From Pseudarthrobacter chlorophenolicus (lineage in GTDB: Bacteria > Actinomycetota > Actinomycetes > Actinomycetales > Micrococcaceae), in assembly GCF_000962805.1 (NCBI RefSeq), contig NZ_JZTW01000021.1, positions 1 to 60,420 on the forward strand: a stretch of 60,420 nucleotides of DNA. The letters are read 5' to 3'. Each line of letters opens with the position of its first letter. Position 1 is the stretch's first letter. A program made the translations under genes and the position numbers. This document shows positions 24,262 through 32,826 of the stretch, in pieces. The notes beneath the pieces are model-generated. The model made no database searches, was not told where the DNA came from, and was given only the letters and a program-made list of their open reading frames with translations.

Positions 24262-24322
24262 GTTGCCCTATCACTTTTGGTCCCTAAACAGGCCTTTTGA
24301 CGACCAAAAGTGGTAGAGCAAC
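24262..24322 (+). terminator. Long inverted repeat between the permease gene and putA
   Basis: Left arm 24262-24282 and right arm 24302-24322 match at 19 of 21 positions, around a 19-nt loop. The core CACTTTTGGTC pairs with GACCAAAAGTG. It lies about 75 bp after the permease stop and before the putA promoter element, so it should end permease transcription. There is no T-run after the stem. Confidence 0.6.
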
Positions 24323-24378
24323 CGGGGAGGGTGGGGCGCTTGCCGTTTGGCATTTAAGGACGTCTTCAGCCGCCGCTT

Positions 24379-24454
24379 TATTGGTTGGCTTTCCTAACCT
24401 GTATTGGTTGGAAAAGATCGCTTTATCTTATGTGATTAGGCGCGCATACTGATG
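24379..24454 (+). promoter_or_regulatory. putA promoter element with TATTGGTTGG repeats
   Basis: TATTGGTTGG occurs at 24379-24388 and 24402-24411, 23 bp apart (about two helical turns). The second copy starts the 53-nt element shared with the permease promoter: TATTGGTTGGAA (24402-24413), 7 nt, CTTTATCTTATG (24421-24432), AGGC (24438-24441), GCATACTG (24444-24451) and TG. TAACC at 24395-24399 faces GGTT, an inverted pair expected for a LysR site. The putative -10 implies transcription starts near 24457, just after the first in-frame ATG at 24452, which supports a later putA start. Confidence 0.6.
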
Positions 24455-24493
24455 AAAAGACCTCCTCCCACCCAAGGAAAGATCGGGAAAACC

Positions 24494-27400
24494 ATGACCC
24501 ACATTGCAATGGAACCGGCAGTCACCCACGCGGCCACCCCGCAGACGGTCGACGTCGACGTCCCCCAGGCCAAAGCCCTCGCCACTGAGGCGGTCGACTT
24601 GGTCCGTCGCTGGCTTACCGAGGCCGCGAAAGTTCCGGTGGATGCCTCCGCCGAACAGCTCGCCGGAGTGCTGAAGGATCCCAACGGCTTGGACTTCACG
24701 GTGGGCTTCGTGGACGGCGTGGTCCGCCCCGAGGACCTGAACGTCGCCGCCCGCAACCTGGCGGCACTGGCCCCGAAGGTTCCGGCCTTCCTCCCCTGGT
24801 ACATGAAGAGCGCCGTGGCACTTGGCGGCACCATGGCCCCGGCCATGCCGCAGGTGGTTATCCCCGTAGCCCGCAAGGTCCTGCGCGAAATGGTGGGCCA
24901 CCTGATCGTGGATGCCACCGATGCCAAGCTTGGCCCTGCCATCGCCAAGATCAAGAAGGACGGCATCAAGCTCAACGTCAACCTCCTGGGCGAGGCAGTC
25001 CTCGGCGAGCACGAGGCATCCCGCCGCCTCGAAGGCACGCACGCGCTGCTGGCGCGTCCCGACGTCGACTACGTGTCCATCAAGGTCTCCTCCACCGTGG
25101 CCCCGCACTCTGCCTGGGCCTTCGACGAAGCCGTGGAACACGTCGTCGAAAAGCTCACCCCGCTCTTCCAGCGCGCCGCTTCCTTTCCCACGTCCAAGTT
25201 CATCAACCTGGACATGGAGGAATACAAGGACCTGGACATGACCATCGCGGTCTTCACTAGGATCCTGGACAAGCCGGAGTTCAAGGACCTCGAGGCCGGC
25301 ATCGTGTTGCAGGCCTACCTCCCGGATGCCCTGTCCGCCATGATCCGCCTGCAGGACTGGGCCGCGGAACGCCGTGCCAACGGCGGCGCCGGCATCAAGG
25401 TCCGCGTGGTCAAGGGCGCCAACCTGCCCATGGAACAGGTGGAAGCGTCGCTTCACGATTGGCCGCTGGCCACCTGGGGGTCGAAGCAGGACTCCGACAC
25501 CAGCTATAAGAGCGTCATCAACTACTCGCTGCATCCGGAGCGGATCAAGAACATCCGGATCGGCGTTGCCGGCCACAACCTGTTTGATATCGCGTTCGCG
25601 TGGCTGCTGGCCAAGCGGCGCGGGATTGCGGATACCGCACAGCAGAGCATCGAATTCGAGATGCTGCTCGGGATGGCGCAGGGGCAGGCCGAAGCCGTCA
25701 AGAAGGACGTCGGCTCGCTGCTGCTGTACACGCCCGTGGTGCACCCGGCCGAGTTCGACGTCGCCATCGCCTACCTGATCCGCCGCCTCGAAGAGGGCGC
25801 CAGCCAGGACAACTTCATGTCCGCCGTCTTCGAGCTCGACAAGAACGAAGCCCTGTTCGAGCGCGAGAAGCAGCGTTTCCTCTCTTCGTTGGAGTCCCTG
25901 GACAACAGTGTGCCGCGGCCCAACCGCCAGCAGAACCGCAGCCTGCCGCCGGTCGCGATGCCGCACGATAGGTTCAAGGACACCCCGGACACTGACCCGT
26001 CCCTTCCCGCCAACCGCACCTGGGGCCGGGCCATCCTGGACCGCGTTCCGGGCTCCACACTGGGCAACGCCTCGGTGAAGGCAGCCTTCATCAACGACGA
26101 AGCCACCCTCAACACGGCTATCGAAACCGCGGTCGACAAGGGCAAGGCCTGGGGCGCACTGTCCGGCGACGAACGTGCCGCCATCCTGCACCGCGCCGGC
26201 GATGCCCTCGAGGCCCGCCGTGCCGACCTCCTCGAAGTCATGGCCAGCGAGACCGGCAAGACCATCGACCAGGGCGATCCCGAGGTCAGCGAGGCAGTGG
26301 ACTTTGCCCACTACTACGCCGAGTCCGCGCGCAAGCTGGACGCGGTCGACGGCGCCACGTTCGTCCCAGCGAAGCTCACCGTCGTGACGCCGCCGTGGAA
26401 CTTCCCGGTCGCCATTCCGGCAGGGTCCACCCTCGCGGCACTCGCCGCCGGCTCCGCCGTCGTCATCAAGCCTGCCAAGCAGGCCGCCCGCAGCGGCGCC
26501 GTGATGGTCGAAGCCCTGTGGGAAGCCGGCGTCCCGAAGGACGTCCTCACCATGGTGCAGCTGGGCGAGCGTGAACTGGGCACCCAGCTGATCAGCCACC
26601 CGGCCGTGGACCGCGTCGTCCTCACCGGCGGCTACGAGACCGCCGAACTGTTCCGCTCCTTCCGCAAGGACCTGCCGCTGCTGGCCGAGACCAGCGGCAA
26701 GAACGCCATCATCGTCACCCCCAGCGCCGACCTGGACCTGGCGGCAAAGGACGTGGCGTACTCAGCATTCGGCCACGCCGGCCAGAAGTGCTCCGCCGCC
26801 TCCCTGGTGATCCTGGTGGGCTCGGTGGCCAAGTCCAAGCGGTTCCACAACCAGCTGATCGACGCTGTTACCTCGCTGAAGGTTGGGTACCCGCAGGACC
26901 CCACCAGCCAGATGGGCCCGATCATCGAGCCCGCCAACGGCAAGCTCCTCAACGCCCTCACCACCTTGGGCGACGGCGAAAACTGGGCCGTGGAGCCGAA
27001 GAAGCTGGACGGCACCGGCAAGCTGTGGAGCCCCGGTGTGCGCTACGGCGTCAAGCGCGGTTCCTACTTCCACCTCACCGAGTTCTTCGGCCCGGTCCTG
27101 GGTGTCATGACCGCCGACACCCTCGAGGAGGCCATCGCCATCCAAAACCAGATCGAGTACGGCCTCACCGCAGGGCTGCACTCGCTCAACTCCGAGGAAC
27201 TCGGTATCTGGCTGGACGGCATCCAGGCCGGCAACCTGTACGTCAACCGCGGCATCACCGGCGCCATTGTGCAGCGGCAGCCGTTCGGCGGCTGGAAGAA
27301 GTCCGCTGTTGGCGCCGGAACCAAGGCCGGTGGGCCGAACTACCTGGCCGGGCTGGGCGACTGGACCCCCGCCGAGGCATCCGCGAAGGCTGAGGTCACG

Positions 27401-28000
27401 CACCCCGGCGTCCGGCGGATCATCAACGCCGCGGGCGCCGCCCTTGAGCCGGCGCGCCTTGAGTCCGTGCAGCGGGCCTTGGCGTCCGACGCCGAGGCCT
27501 GGGCCAACGAGTTCGGCACCGCCAGGGACGTCTCGGGCCTGAGCGCGGAGCGCAACATCTTCCGCTACCGGAACCTGCCCGTCACCATCCGCCTCGCCGA
27601 AGGTGCGCCGCTGGCGGACCTGGTCCGGACCGTGTCGGCCGGCGTACTGGCGGGCTCGCCGCTCACGGTGTCCACCGCCGTCGAACTTCCCGCCCAGCTG
27701 CGGGCCGTGTTCCTCGGCCTCGACGTTGACCTGACGGTGGAGTCCGACGCCGGCTGGCTGGCTTCGGCAGGGCGGCTCGCCTCGGCCGGCAAGCTCTCCG
27801 GCGCCCGCATCCGGTTGCTGGGCGGCGACGCTTCGGCCCTGGCGGAAGCGACCGGCGGCCGGCCGGACATCGCTGTCTACTCCCACGCCGTGACCGAAGC
27901 CGGCAGGGTTGAGCTGCTTCCGTTCCTGCACGAGCAGGCTGTCAGCATCACCGCCCACCGGTTTGGCACCCCGAACCACCTCTCGGACGCGCTGATCTAA
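24494..28000 (+). CDS. putA: Bifunctional proline dehydrogenase/L-glutamate gamma-semialdehyde dehydrogenase
   Basis: A 1168-residue PutA that oxidises proline to glutamate. An FAD proline dehydrogenase barrel covers about residues 40-450 (with QAYLPDAL and VVKGANLPMEQ). An aldehyde dehydrogenase domain covers about 530-970, with catalytic Glu732 (LAETSGKN) and Cys766 (GHAGQKCSAAS). A C-terminal region of about 190 residues follows. There is no N-terminal ribbon-helix-helix domain, so unlike the E. coli protein it cannot autorepress, and control must come from another regulator, probably the LysR protein at 21660. ATG 24494 is chosen over 24452 because the shared promoter element runs to 24454. 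Confidence 0.93.
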   Translation: MTHIAMEPAVTHAATPQTVDVDVPQAKALATEAVDLVRRWLTEAAKVPVDASAEQLAGVLKDPNGLDFTVGFVDGVVRPEDLNVAARNLAALAPKVPAFLPWYMKSAVALGGTMAPAMPQVVIPVARKVLREMVGHLIVDATDAKLGPAIAKIKKDGIKLNVNLLGEAVLGEHEASRRLEGTHALLARPDVDYVSIKVSSTVAPHSAWAFDEAVEHVVEKLTPLFQRAASFPTSKFINLDMEEYKDLDMTIAVFTRILDKPEFKDLEAGIVLQAYLPDALSAMIRLQDWAAERRANGGAGIKVRVVKGANLPMEQVEASLHDWPLATWGSKQDSDTSYKSVINYSLHPERIKNIRIGVAGHNLFDIAFAWLLAKRRGIADTAQQSIEFEMLLGMAQGQAEAVKKDVGSLLLYTPVVHPAEFDVAIAYLIRRLEEGASQDNFMSAVFELDKNEALFEREKQRFLSSLESLDNSVPRPNRQQNRSLPPVAMPHDRFKDTPDTDPSLPANRTWGRAILDRVPGSTLGNASVKAAFINDEATLNTAIETAVDKGKAWGALSGDERAAILHRAGDALEARRADLLEVMASETGKTIDQGDPEVSEAVDFAHYYAESARKLDAVDGATFVPAKLTVVTPPWNFPVAIPAGSTLAALAAGSAVVIKPAKQAARSGAVMVEALWEAGVPKDVLTMVQLGERELGTQLISHPAVDRVVLTGGYETAELFRSFRKDLPLLAETSGKNAIIVTPSADLDLAAKDVAYSAFGHAGQKCSAASLVILVGSVAKSKRFHNQLIDAVTSLKVGYPQDPTSQMGPIIEPANGKLLNALTTLGDGENWAVEPKKLDGTGKLWSPGVRYGVKRGSYFHLTEFFGPVLGVMTADTLEEAIAIQNQIEYGLTAGLHSLNSEELGIWLDGIQAGNLYVNRGITGAIVQRQPFGGWKKSAVGAGTKAGGPNYLAGLGDWTPAEASAKAEVTHPGVRRIINAAGAALEPARLESVQRALASDAEAWANEFGTARDVSGLSAERNIFRYRNLPVTIRLAEGAPLADLVRTVSAGVLAGSPLTVSTAVELPAQLRAVFLGLDVDLTVESDAGWLASAGRLASAGKLSGARIRLLGGDASALAEATGGRPDIAVYSHAVTEAGRVELLPFLHEQAVSITAHRFGTPNHLSDALI

Positions 28001-28021
28001 GTTCTGGCAGGGCATTAAAAG

Positions 28022-28073
28022 ACCGGTGGTTGGGCTTGTCGAAACCCGGGTTTCGACAAGCCCAACCACCGGT
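28022..28073. terminator. 52-bp perfect palindrome, bidirectional terminator
   Basis: ACCGGTGGTTGGGCTTGTCG starts a 26-nt arm (28022-28047) that is exactly complementary to 28048-28073. AAAA lies before and TTTTGT after it, so the stem with T-tract works for plus-strand putA and also, with the upstream A-run read as T, for the minus-strand gene ending at 28086. The GGTTGGGCTTGTCGAAACC core is, to my knowledge, a repeated terminator-like motif in Arthrobacter genomes. Confidence 0.85.
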
Positions 28074-28085
28074 TTTGTGTATCAG

Positions 28086-28400
28086 CTACCCCAGGTACCA
28101 GCCCGGCGGAGTCCAAGTCACGGGCACGCTATGGGCCGAGAAATCCTCGCACCGGGTGCAGGTGTAGGCCACCTCGCCCAGTGCGGCGACCGACCCGTCG
28201 TGCCGGTAGGTGGGGGGAATATAGGACTCAAGGTAGATGAATTCGTCCGTCCGGCACTTTTCGCAGGTCGGCTTGCCGATGTATCCCGAATCGGTGGTGC
28301 TAAGGCCGGTGCCGAGGTTGGACTGACGCGTGGCCGGCCGGGCGCTGGTGTGCGGGCGGGCGTGTGCGGCACTGATGTGGGTGTTCCTGGCTGTCGTCAT
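28086..28400 (-). CDS. Small zinc-ribbon-like hypothetical protein
   Basis: A 104-residue protein of unknown function. Two CxxC pairs (CEKC and CTRC), separated by about 32 residues and enclosing IYLESYIPPTYRHDG, suggest a zinc ribbon. The first 40 residues are rich in Ala, Thr, Arg and His and look disordered. The frame is open 30 codons further upstream, but the ATG at 28400 gives the more sensible N-terminus. The ribosome site is weak. It stands alone between the putA terminator and a LysR gene. A role in nucleic-acid binding or protein assembly is conceivable but not shown. Confidence 0.6.
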   Translation of the reverse strand: MTTARNTHISAAHARPHTSARPATRQSNLGTGLSTTDSGYIGKPTCEKCRTDEFIYLESYIPPTYRHDGSVAALGEVAYTCTRCEDFSAHSVPVTWTPPGWYLG

Positions 28401-28547
28401 TGGCTGCCTGTCCCGGGCGGCGTGCCATGGTGTGCAGGCGCGCCCGTAGTATAGAACCGGCCTGCTGCTTGACCCTGGAGAAACCAGCATAGATTATGCA
28501 ACGATCTGACATCAATGAAAGTTTTCTCCGGTCTTCGGCTTGCCGGT

Positions 28548-29414
28548 TCACCCTTGCCGGTTGATGATTCGCCCAACAATGGACTGTGTGAGCGCGTCGA
28601 TGACTTCGGCATTGGCCAGCGGGTTCCGGATGAGGGTGAAGTCCACATCTCCAACCGCCGGCAGGTCGAACCGGCGGGTGATGATCTTCAGGTCCTCCGG
28701 TACCAGCGATGACGGCATGACTGCCACCCCGATCCCGGCCCGGACCGCGGCCAGGACACCGCTGATCTGGCGGGTGGTGCAGGTGATTCGCCAGGTCCGG
28801 CCGTGTGCTTCGAGTGCGTCGATGGCGAGTTTCCGGCTGAGGCTGGGGGAGGGGTAGGCAATCAGCGGCACCGGCGCGCCCGGTTCGAGGGACGTCTGCT
28901 CCAGCCCCACCCAGGAGAAGGAATCATGCTGGACCACCGTGCCGTCCTTGGCCCCCGCCACCCATTTGACGAACACCAGGTCCAGTTGGCCGGCGTTGAG
29001 CTTGCGGTAGAGCTGGTCGCTTTGCCCCACAGTGAGTTCAAGGTTGATCTGCGGGTAGATCTGCCGGAACTCGCGCAGGATCCGGGGAAGCCCGGTGATG
29101 GCCAGATCGTCAGCGGTACCGAAACGCAGCCGGCCCCGCATCGCCGAACCCGAAAAGTAGCGGGCTGCGGCGTCGTGGGCCGAGAGGATGTTCCTGGCAA
29201 ACCCCGCCATGGCGTCCCCGTTGTCCGTCAGCCGCACGTCCCGGGTGTCCCTGGTGATGAGGACACGCTTGGCGGCGGTTTCCAGCTTCCGGATGTGCTG
29301 GCTGATGGTGGGCTGTGCCAGCCCCAGCCGGTCCGCGGCCTTGGTGAAGCTCAGGGTTTCGGCGACGGCCAGGAATGATCGGAGCTGGGCTGGTTCGAAC
29401 ACTGTGGACTCCAT
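28548..29414 (-). CDS. LysR-family regulator, divergent to an MFS exporter
   Basis: A 288-residue LysR protein. The helix-turn-helix (about residues 9-58) contains FLAVAETLSFTKAADRLGLAQPTISQHIRKLE, a typical LysR pattern split here by helix boundaries at 14-22 and 29-38. A ligand domain follows from about 85. The frame is open 19 codons upstream, but MESTVFEPAQLRSFL at 29414 matches family N-termini, and the upstream part overlaps a palindrome. It is divergent from the MFS gene at 29536 and probably regulates it and itself. Confidence 0.82.
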   Translation of the reverse strand: MESTVFEPAQLRSFLAVAETLSFTKAADRLGLAQPTISQHIRKLETAAKRVLITRDTRDVRLTDNGDAMAGFARNILSAHDAAARYFSGSAMRGRLRFGTADDLAITGLPRILREFRQIYPQINLELTVGQSDQLYRKLNAGQLDLVFVKWVAGAKDGTVVQHDSFSWVGLEQTSLEPGAPVPLIAYPSPSLSRKLAIDALEAHGRTWRITCTTRQISGVLAAVRAGIGVAVMPSSLVPEDLKIITRRFDLPAVGDVDFTLIRNPLANAEVIDALTQSIVGRIINRQG

Positions 29415-29426
29415 CGGCTGCACGTT

Positions 29427-29445
29427 GTATTGCGGTTTGCAATAC
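29427..29445. promoter_or_regulatory. LysR-type palindrome between the regulator and the MFS gene
   Basis: GTATTGC (29427-29433) and GCAATAC (29439-29445) form a perfect 7-bp dyad with a 5-bp spacer. A further half-site CAATAC occurs at 29459-29464. The dyad lies 13 bp before the LysR start codon and 90 bp before the MFS start, as expected for an autoregulatory LysR site. Confidence 0.55.
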
Positions 29446-29535
29446 GAGTTATAGGGACAATACGTCTCCATAATCTGTTAGCGCCACCATAGCGTTAAGG
29501 GCATCCCGGACCGCACCCACTTTGAGGACAAACCT

Positions 29536-30957
29536 GTGGCACCCCCACCGCCGTCGTCGGCAACCGTCAGCCAGCCCGTCATCGATTCCGCGAGTTCAGC
29601 ACCAGCCCTGCCGCCCACCACGCAAACTTCCGACGTCCGGAACCGGGACGCACTCACCCAGCCGTTGCCCGTCGTCGCGGAACGCCTGCCGTGGAAGCAC
29701 ACGTTCATCTCCCTCAGCGTGCCCAACTTCCGCATCTTCGCGGTGGGCCACTTCATCGCCGTGATCGCCATCTGGATGCAGCGCATCGCCCAGGACTGGC
29801 TGGTCCTCCAGCTGTCCGGCTCCGTCACCGCCGTGGGATTCACGGTGGCGCTGCAGTTCCTGCCGTCGCTGCTGCTGGGTCCGTGGGGCGGCATGGTTGC
29901 CGACCGGTTCGCCAAGCGGAAGATCCTGATCCTGTGCCAGAGCATGGCCGCGGTCCTGGCGGCCCTGCTGGCCACGCTGGCCCTGACCGGCGCCATCGCG
30001 GTGTGGCACGTCTACGTCATCGCCCTGGTCCTGGGCCTGGTCACCGTGCTCGACCAGCCCGCGCGCCAGGTGTTCGTCAACGAACTGGTGGGTCCCACCC
30101 ACCTGCGCAACGCCATCAGCGTCAACTCCACAACGTTCCAGCTGGGCGGGCTGATCGGACCGGCGCTGGCGGGCCTGCTCCTCACCGCGGTGGGTGCAGG
30201 CTGGGCGTTCGCAGCCAACGCCGTGGCCTGCTGCTCCACCGTGGCGATGCTGCTCATCCTCCGCAAGGACCAGTTGCACGTCAGCGCTCCCACTCCCAAG
30301 AGCAAGGGCATGCTGCGCGAGGGACTCCGGTATGCGCTGGGCAAGCCCACCATCTACTGGCCGTGGCTGATGGCCGGCTTCATTTCGGTCTTCGCCATGA
30401 GCCTGCCGGTGATCCTCGCAGCCTTCGCAGACCATGTCTTCCGTGTGGGCGCCGGCGGGTATGGCCTCCTGAACGCGCTGGTGGCGCTCGGCGCCCTCGC
30501 CGGCGCCATAGCCTCGACCCGGCGCCGCCAGCTGCGGCTGCGCTCGGTGGTGTTCTGCGCGGGCATGTATGGGACCATGCTGTGCCTGGCGGCGCTGGCG
30601 CCCTCGCTGGCAACGTTCGGGGCTGTGATGGTGCTGTCCGGGTTCTGGTGCCTGATGTTCCTTACAGGCTCCAACCAGCTGGTGCAGATCAGCTCGAACA
30701 TGGGGATCCGCGGGCGCGTGATGAGCCTGTACATCATGGTGCTCATTGGCGGCCAGGCGCTCGGCGGGCCAATGCTCGGGTGGATCGCCGAACACGCCGA
30801 CCCGCACGTGGCCCTCCTGGTATCCGGCGGGGTGCCTGCGGCCGCGGCCGTTGTGGTGGGAATCGTGCTGGCACGGAAGGGCTCACTGTACCTGAAGGTG
30901 GACGTGCGGAACCGGCGCCGGCCGATCCGGATCGTGGACCGGACGGCGCCCGCCTAG
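29536..30957 (+). CDS. MFS transporter, EntS-like (MFS_3)
   Basis: A 473-residue 12-helix major facilitator of the enterobactin-exporter-like branch. The first helix region reads NFRIFAVGHFIAVIAIWMQRIAQDW, with the WMQ..AQDW pattern typical of this branch seen at its end. GPWGGMVADRFAKRK is motif A, and VLDQPARQVFVNELVG is a further branch hallmark. About 55 hydrophilic residues precede the first helix. The GTG start has GAGGA 7 bases before it. The gene is divergent from the LysR regulator. The substrate is unknown; siderophore or drug efflux is the family role. Confidence 0.83.
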   Translation: MAPPPPSSATVSQPVIDSASSAPALPPTTQTSDVRNRDALTQPLPVVAERLPWKHTFISLSVPNFRIFAVGHFIAVIAIWMQRIAQDWLVLQLSGSVTAVGFTVALQFLPSLLLGPWGGMVADRFAKRKILILCQSMAAVLAALLATLALTGAIAVWHVYVIALVLGLVTVLDQPARQVFVNELVGPTHLRNAISVNSTTFQLGGLIGPALAGLLLTAVGAGWAFAANAVACCSTVAMLLILRKDQLHVSAPTPKSKGMLREGLRYALGKPTIYWPWLMAGFISVFAMSLPVILAAFADHVFRVGAGGYGLLNALVALGALAGAIASTRRRQLRLRSVVFCAGMYGTMLCLAALAPSLATFGAVMVLSGFWCLMFLTGSNQLVQISSNMGIRGRVMSLYIMVLIGGQALGGPMLGWIAEHADPHVALLVSGGVPAAAAVVVGIVLARKGSLYLKVDVRNRRRPIRIVDRTAPA

Positions 30958-30959
30958 CC

Positions 30960-32210
30960 CTATCCCTCGGGTGTTCCTACCCAAGCCAACGCGGCCACCA
31001 CCAGCGCCGAGATCCCGGCGTCGAGCGTGGGGCGGATGACGGGGGCAAAAGTCGGCGAGTGGTTGGACGGGATGGTGGATGCCACCGTCCCGTCCTGGAC
31101 CGCCCTGCCGTAAGCCTCGGGATCGGTGCCGCCCAGCAGCCAGTACACCAAAGGTGCCCCTGCAGCTGTGGCGAGGGTGCCCACGTCCTCGCTGCCGGTG
31201 ACGGGGCCGGGATCGACGGCGCCGCCCAGCTTCGCGGCGAACGCTTCGCGTACGCGGGCGGTGGCGTCGTGGTTGTTGACCACAACGGGAAAGTGCTGCC
31301 CGGCGGTGATCGACGGCGGTTGGGGAGCCCCGGACGCTGCGGCCTCGCCGTTGATGATGCGGGTCATGCCGCTGATCATCCGCTCCCGGACTGCCGGATC
31401 CGCGGTGCGTATGCTGATGCCCAGCCGGGCCTCTTCGGGAATGATGTTGTCCTTGGTGCCGGCGTTGAGCTGGCCGACGGTGAGGACAGCCGTCTCGTTG
31501 CCGCCGATTTCGCGGGATACCAGCCCCTGCAGCCGCATGATGGTGGCCGCGGCCATCACCACAGGATCCACGGTGGTTTCCGGACGGGAGCCGTGGCCGC
31601 TCCGGCCGAACAGCGTCACAGCAAAGCTGTCGGACCCGGCGAAGGCCGGTCCGGCATGCACGCCCAGTGCACCGGCCGGGAACGGCGCCACGTGCTGTCC
31701 CATGACAACGTCCGGCACGGGGAAACGCTCAAAGAGGCCGTCCGCCACCATGTCGCGGGCGCCGGCGCCGGTTTCCTCGGCCGGCTGGAACACCGCCACG
31801 ATGGTCCCGGACCAAGCCGGGAGATGGTCGCTGAACAGCGTGGCCGCACCGAGGAGGCAGGTGACATGGATGTCGTGGCCGCACGCATGCATCACGGGAA
31901 CGTCTGCTCCGTCGGGACTGGTGCCGCGCGCCGTGCTGGCGTAGCCAAGCCCTGACTTTTCCAGGACAGGGAGGCCGTCCATGTCCGCACGGAGCATCAC
32001 CGTGGGGCCGTCCCCGTTCCGCAGGACACCCACGACGCCGGTTCCGCCGACTGCGGTGGCGACCTCCCAGCCCAGCCCGGTGAGCCGTTCGGCCACGATC
32101 CCGGCGGTCCGGACTTCGGCTCCGGACAGCTCGGGATGCTGGTGCAGATCCTCGTAAACTCCGGCGAGGTCCTGTGCCACCCCGGCAACGTCGTCCAAAA
32201 CCTTTGTCAT
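30960..32210 (-). CDS. M20D amidohydrolase/carboxypeptidase (hippurate hydrolase-like)
   Basis: A 416-residue zinc/manganese amidohydrolase that releases amino acids from N-acyl or aromatic conjugates. Metal ligands of the M20D type are visible: HACGHDIH with Cys110 and His112, PAEETG with Glu145/146, GQHV with His173 and a C-terminal NHSPTF. The dimerisation insert lies at about 195-310. AAGGACT precedes the ATG. The gene ends 2 bp from the convergent MFS gene. The substrate is unknown: indole-acetyl amino acids, hippurate and N-acetyl amino acids are options. Confidence 0.87.
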   Translation of the reverse strand: MTKVLDDVAGVAQDLAGVYEDLHQHPELSGAEVRTAGIVAERLTGLGWEVATAVGGTGVVGVLRNGDGPTVMLRADMDGLPVLEKSGLGYASTARGTSPDGADVPVMHACGHDIHVTCLLGAATLFSDHLPAWSGTIVAVFQPAEETGAGARDMVADGLFERFPVPDVVMGQHVAPFPAGALGVHAGPAFAGSDSFAVTLFGRSGHGSRPETTVDPVVMAAATIMRLQGLVSREIGGNETAVLTVGQLNAGTKDNIIPEEARLGISIRTADPAVRERMISGMTRIINGEAAASGAPQPPSITAGQHFPVVVNNHDATARVREAFAAKLGGAVDPGPVTGSEDVGTLATAAGAPLVYWLLGGTDPEAYGRAVQDGTVASTIPSNHSPTFAPVIRPTLDAGISALVVAALAWVGTPEG

Positions 32211-32512
32211 GACAGTCCTTACTAACGGGTTCGCTTGCCTTGCGACCCTACGCCCCTAGGCAGGCAGCGAGGGGGCCGAAGGCCGGGCGTTCACCGACCG
32301 CAAAACAGTCGCCGGAACGGGCAAAAGTGTGGCCATGCCGGCGGCAGCCCGTCAGGAGCGGGCCGAACGATCACCGGCGCAGGAAACGGCAGCACGGTTT
32401 GGCTGATCTCCTGCTGGAGGAGTTCCGGAGGTTGGAGGGGCTGGTCCAAAGCGCCGTACTTATCGTGGCGGCCCACCGGATACATCACTCGGCAGTGCCG
32501 GCCTGGGGAAAC
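32211..32512. other. Intergenic stretch with no recognised feature
   Basis: About 300 bp between the amidohydrolase start and tRNA-Gly. Open frames here (for example 32240-32524 on the plus strand) are short, basic and run into the antisense of the tRNA, so they are not credible genes. It should contain the amidohydrolase promoter, but I cannot point to clear -35 and -10 boxes. Confidence 0.5.
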
Positions 32513-32586
32513 TGGAGCGGCTGACGGGAATCGAACCCGCGTATCAAGCTTGGGAAGCTAGCGCTCTACCATTGAGCTACAGCCGC
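32513..32586 (-). tRNA. tRNA-Gly (anticodon CCC)
   Basis: Reading the minus strand from 32586: acceptor GCGGCTG, D-arm GCTC-AATGGTA-GAGC, anticodon stem CTAGC with loop TTCCCAA and stem GCTTG, T-arm GCGGG-TTCGATT-CCCGT, acceptor CAGCCGC, discriminator T and an encoded CCA. The anticodon is CCC, reading GGG glycine codons. The anticodon stem has one U-U mismatch at its second pair. The length is 74 nt including CCA. Confidence 0.93.
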
Positions 32587-32826
32587 GTTGCCGCCGCATC
32601 TGCGGGGCAGAACTTAGCTTAGCGCAGATGGAACGGCGGTCCGGCCACGGTGCCGGCAGTTCCAGCCGTGTCTGTGATCCGGCACGTCATCCCGTAACTC
32701 TTCAATAACGTCGCCGCATCTGGCTAGGTGGGCACCCGGCGGGCTGGTTAACCTGAACCGGAATGCTGTGGCGCCAGGGGGAGGCGGTCCGGGCAGCATG
32801 CCGCGTCAACCAGAGAAAGATCCCCC

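Noticed and set aside
22620..24353. 577-codon minus-strand frame opposite the amino-acid permease
   Set aside because: Repetitive Asp/Glu/His/Gln/Gly composition, as produced by reading a membrane-protein gene backwards.
24428..26599. 723-codon minus-strand frame opposite putA
   Set aside because: Antisense shadow of a well-conserved gene; it runs across the putA promoter element and shows no recognisable motif.
32235..32561. Short plus-strand frame ending in GNRTRVSSLGS
   Set aside because: The tail is the familiar false protein made by translating the antisense of a tRNA; no start signal.
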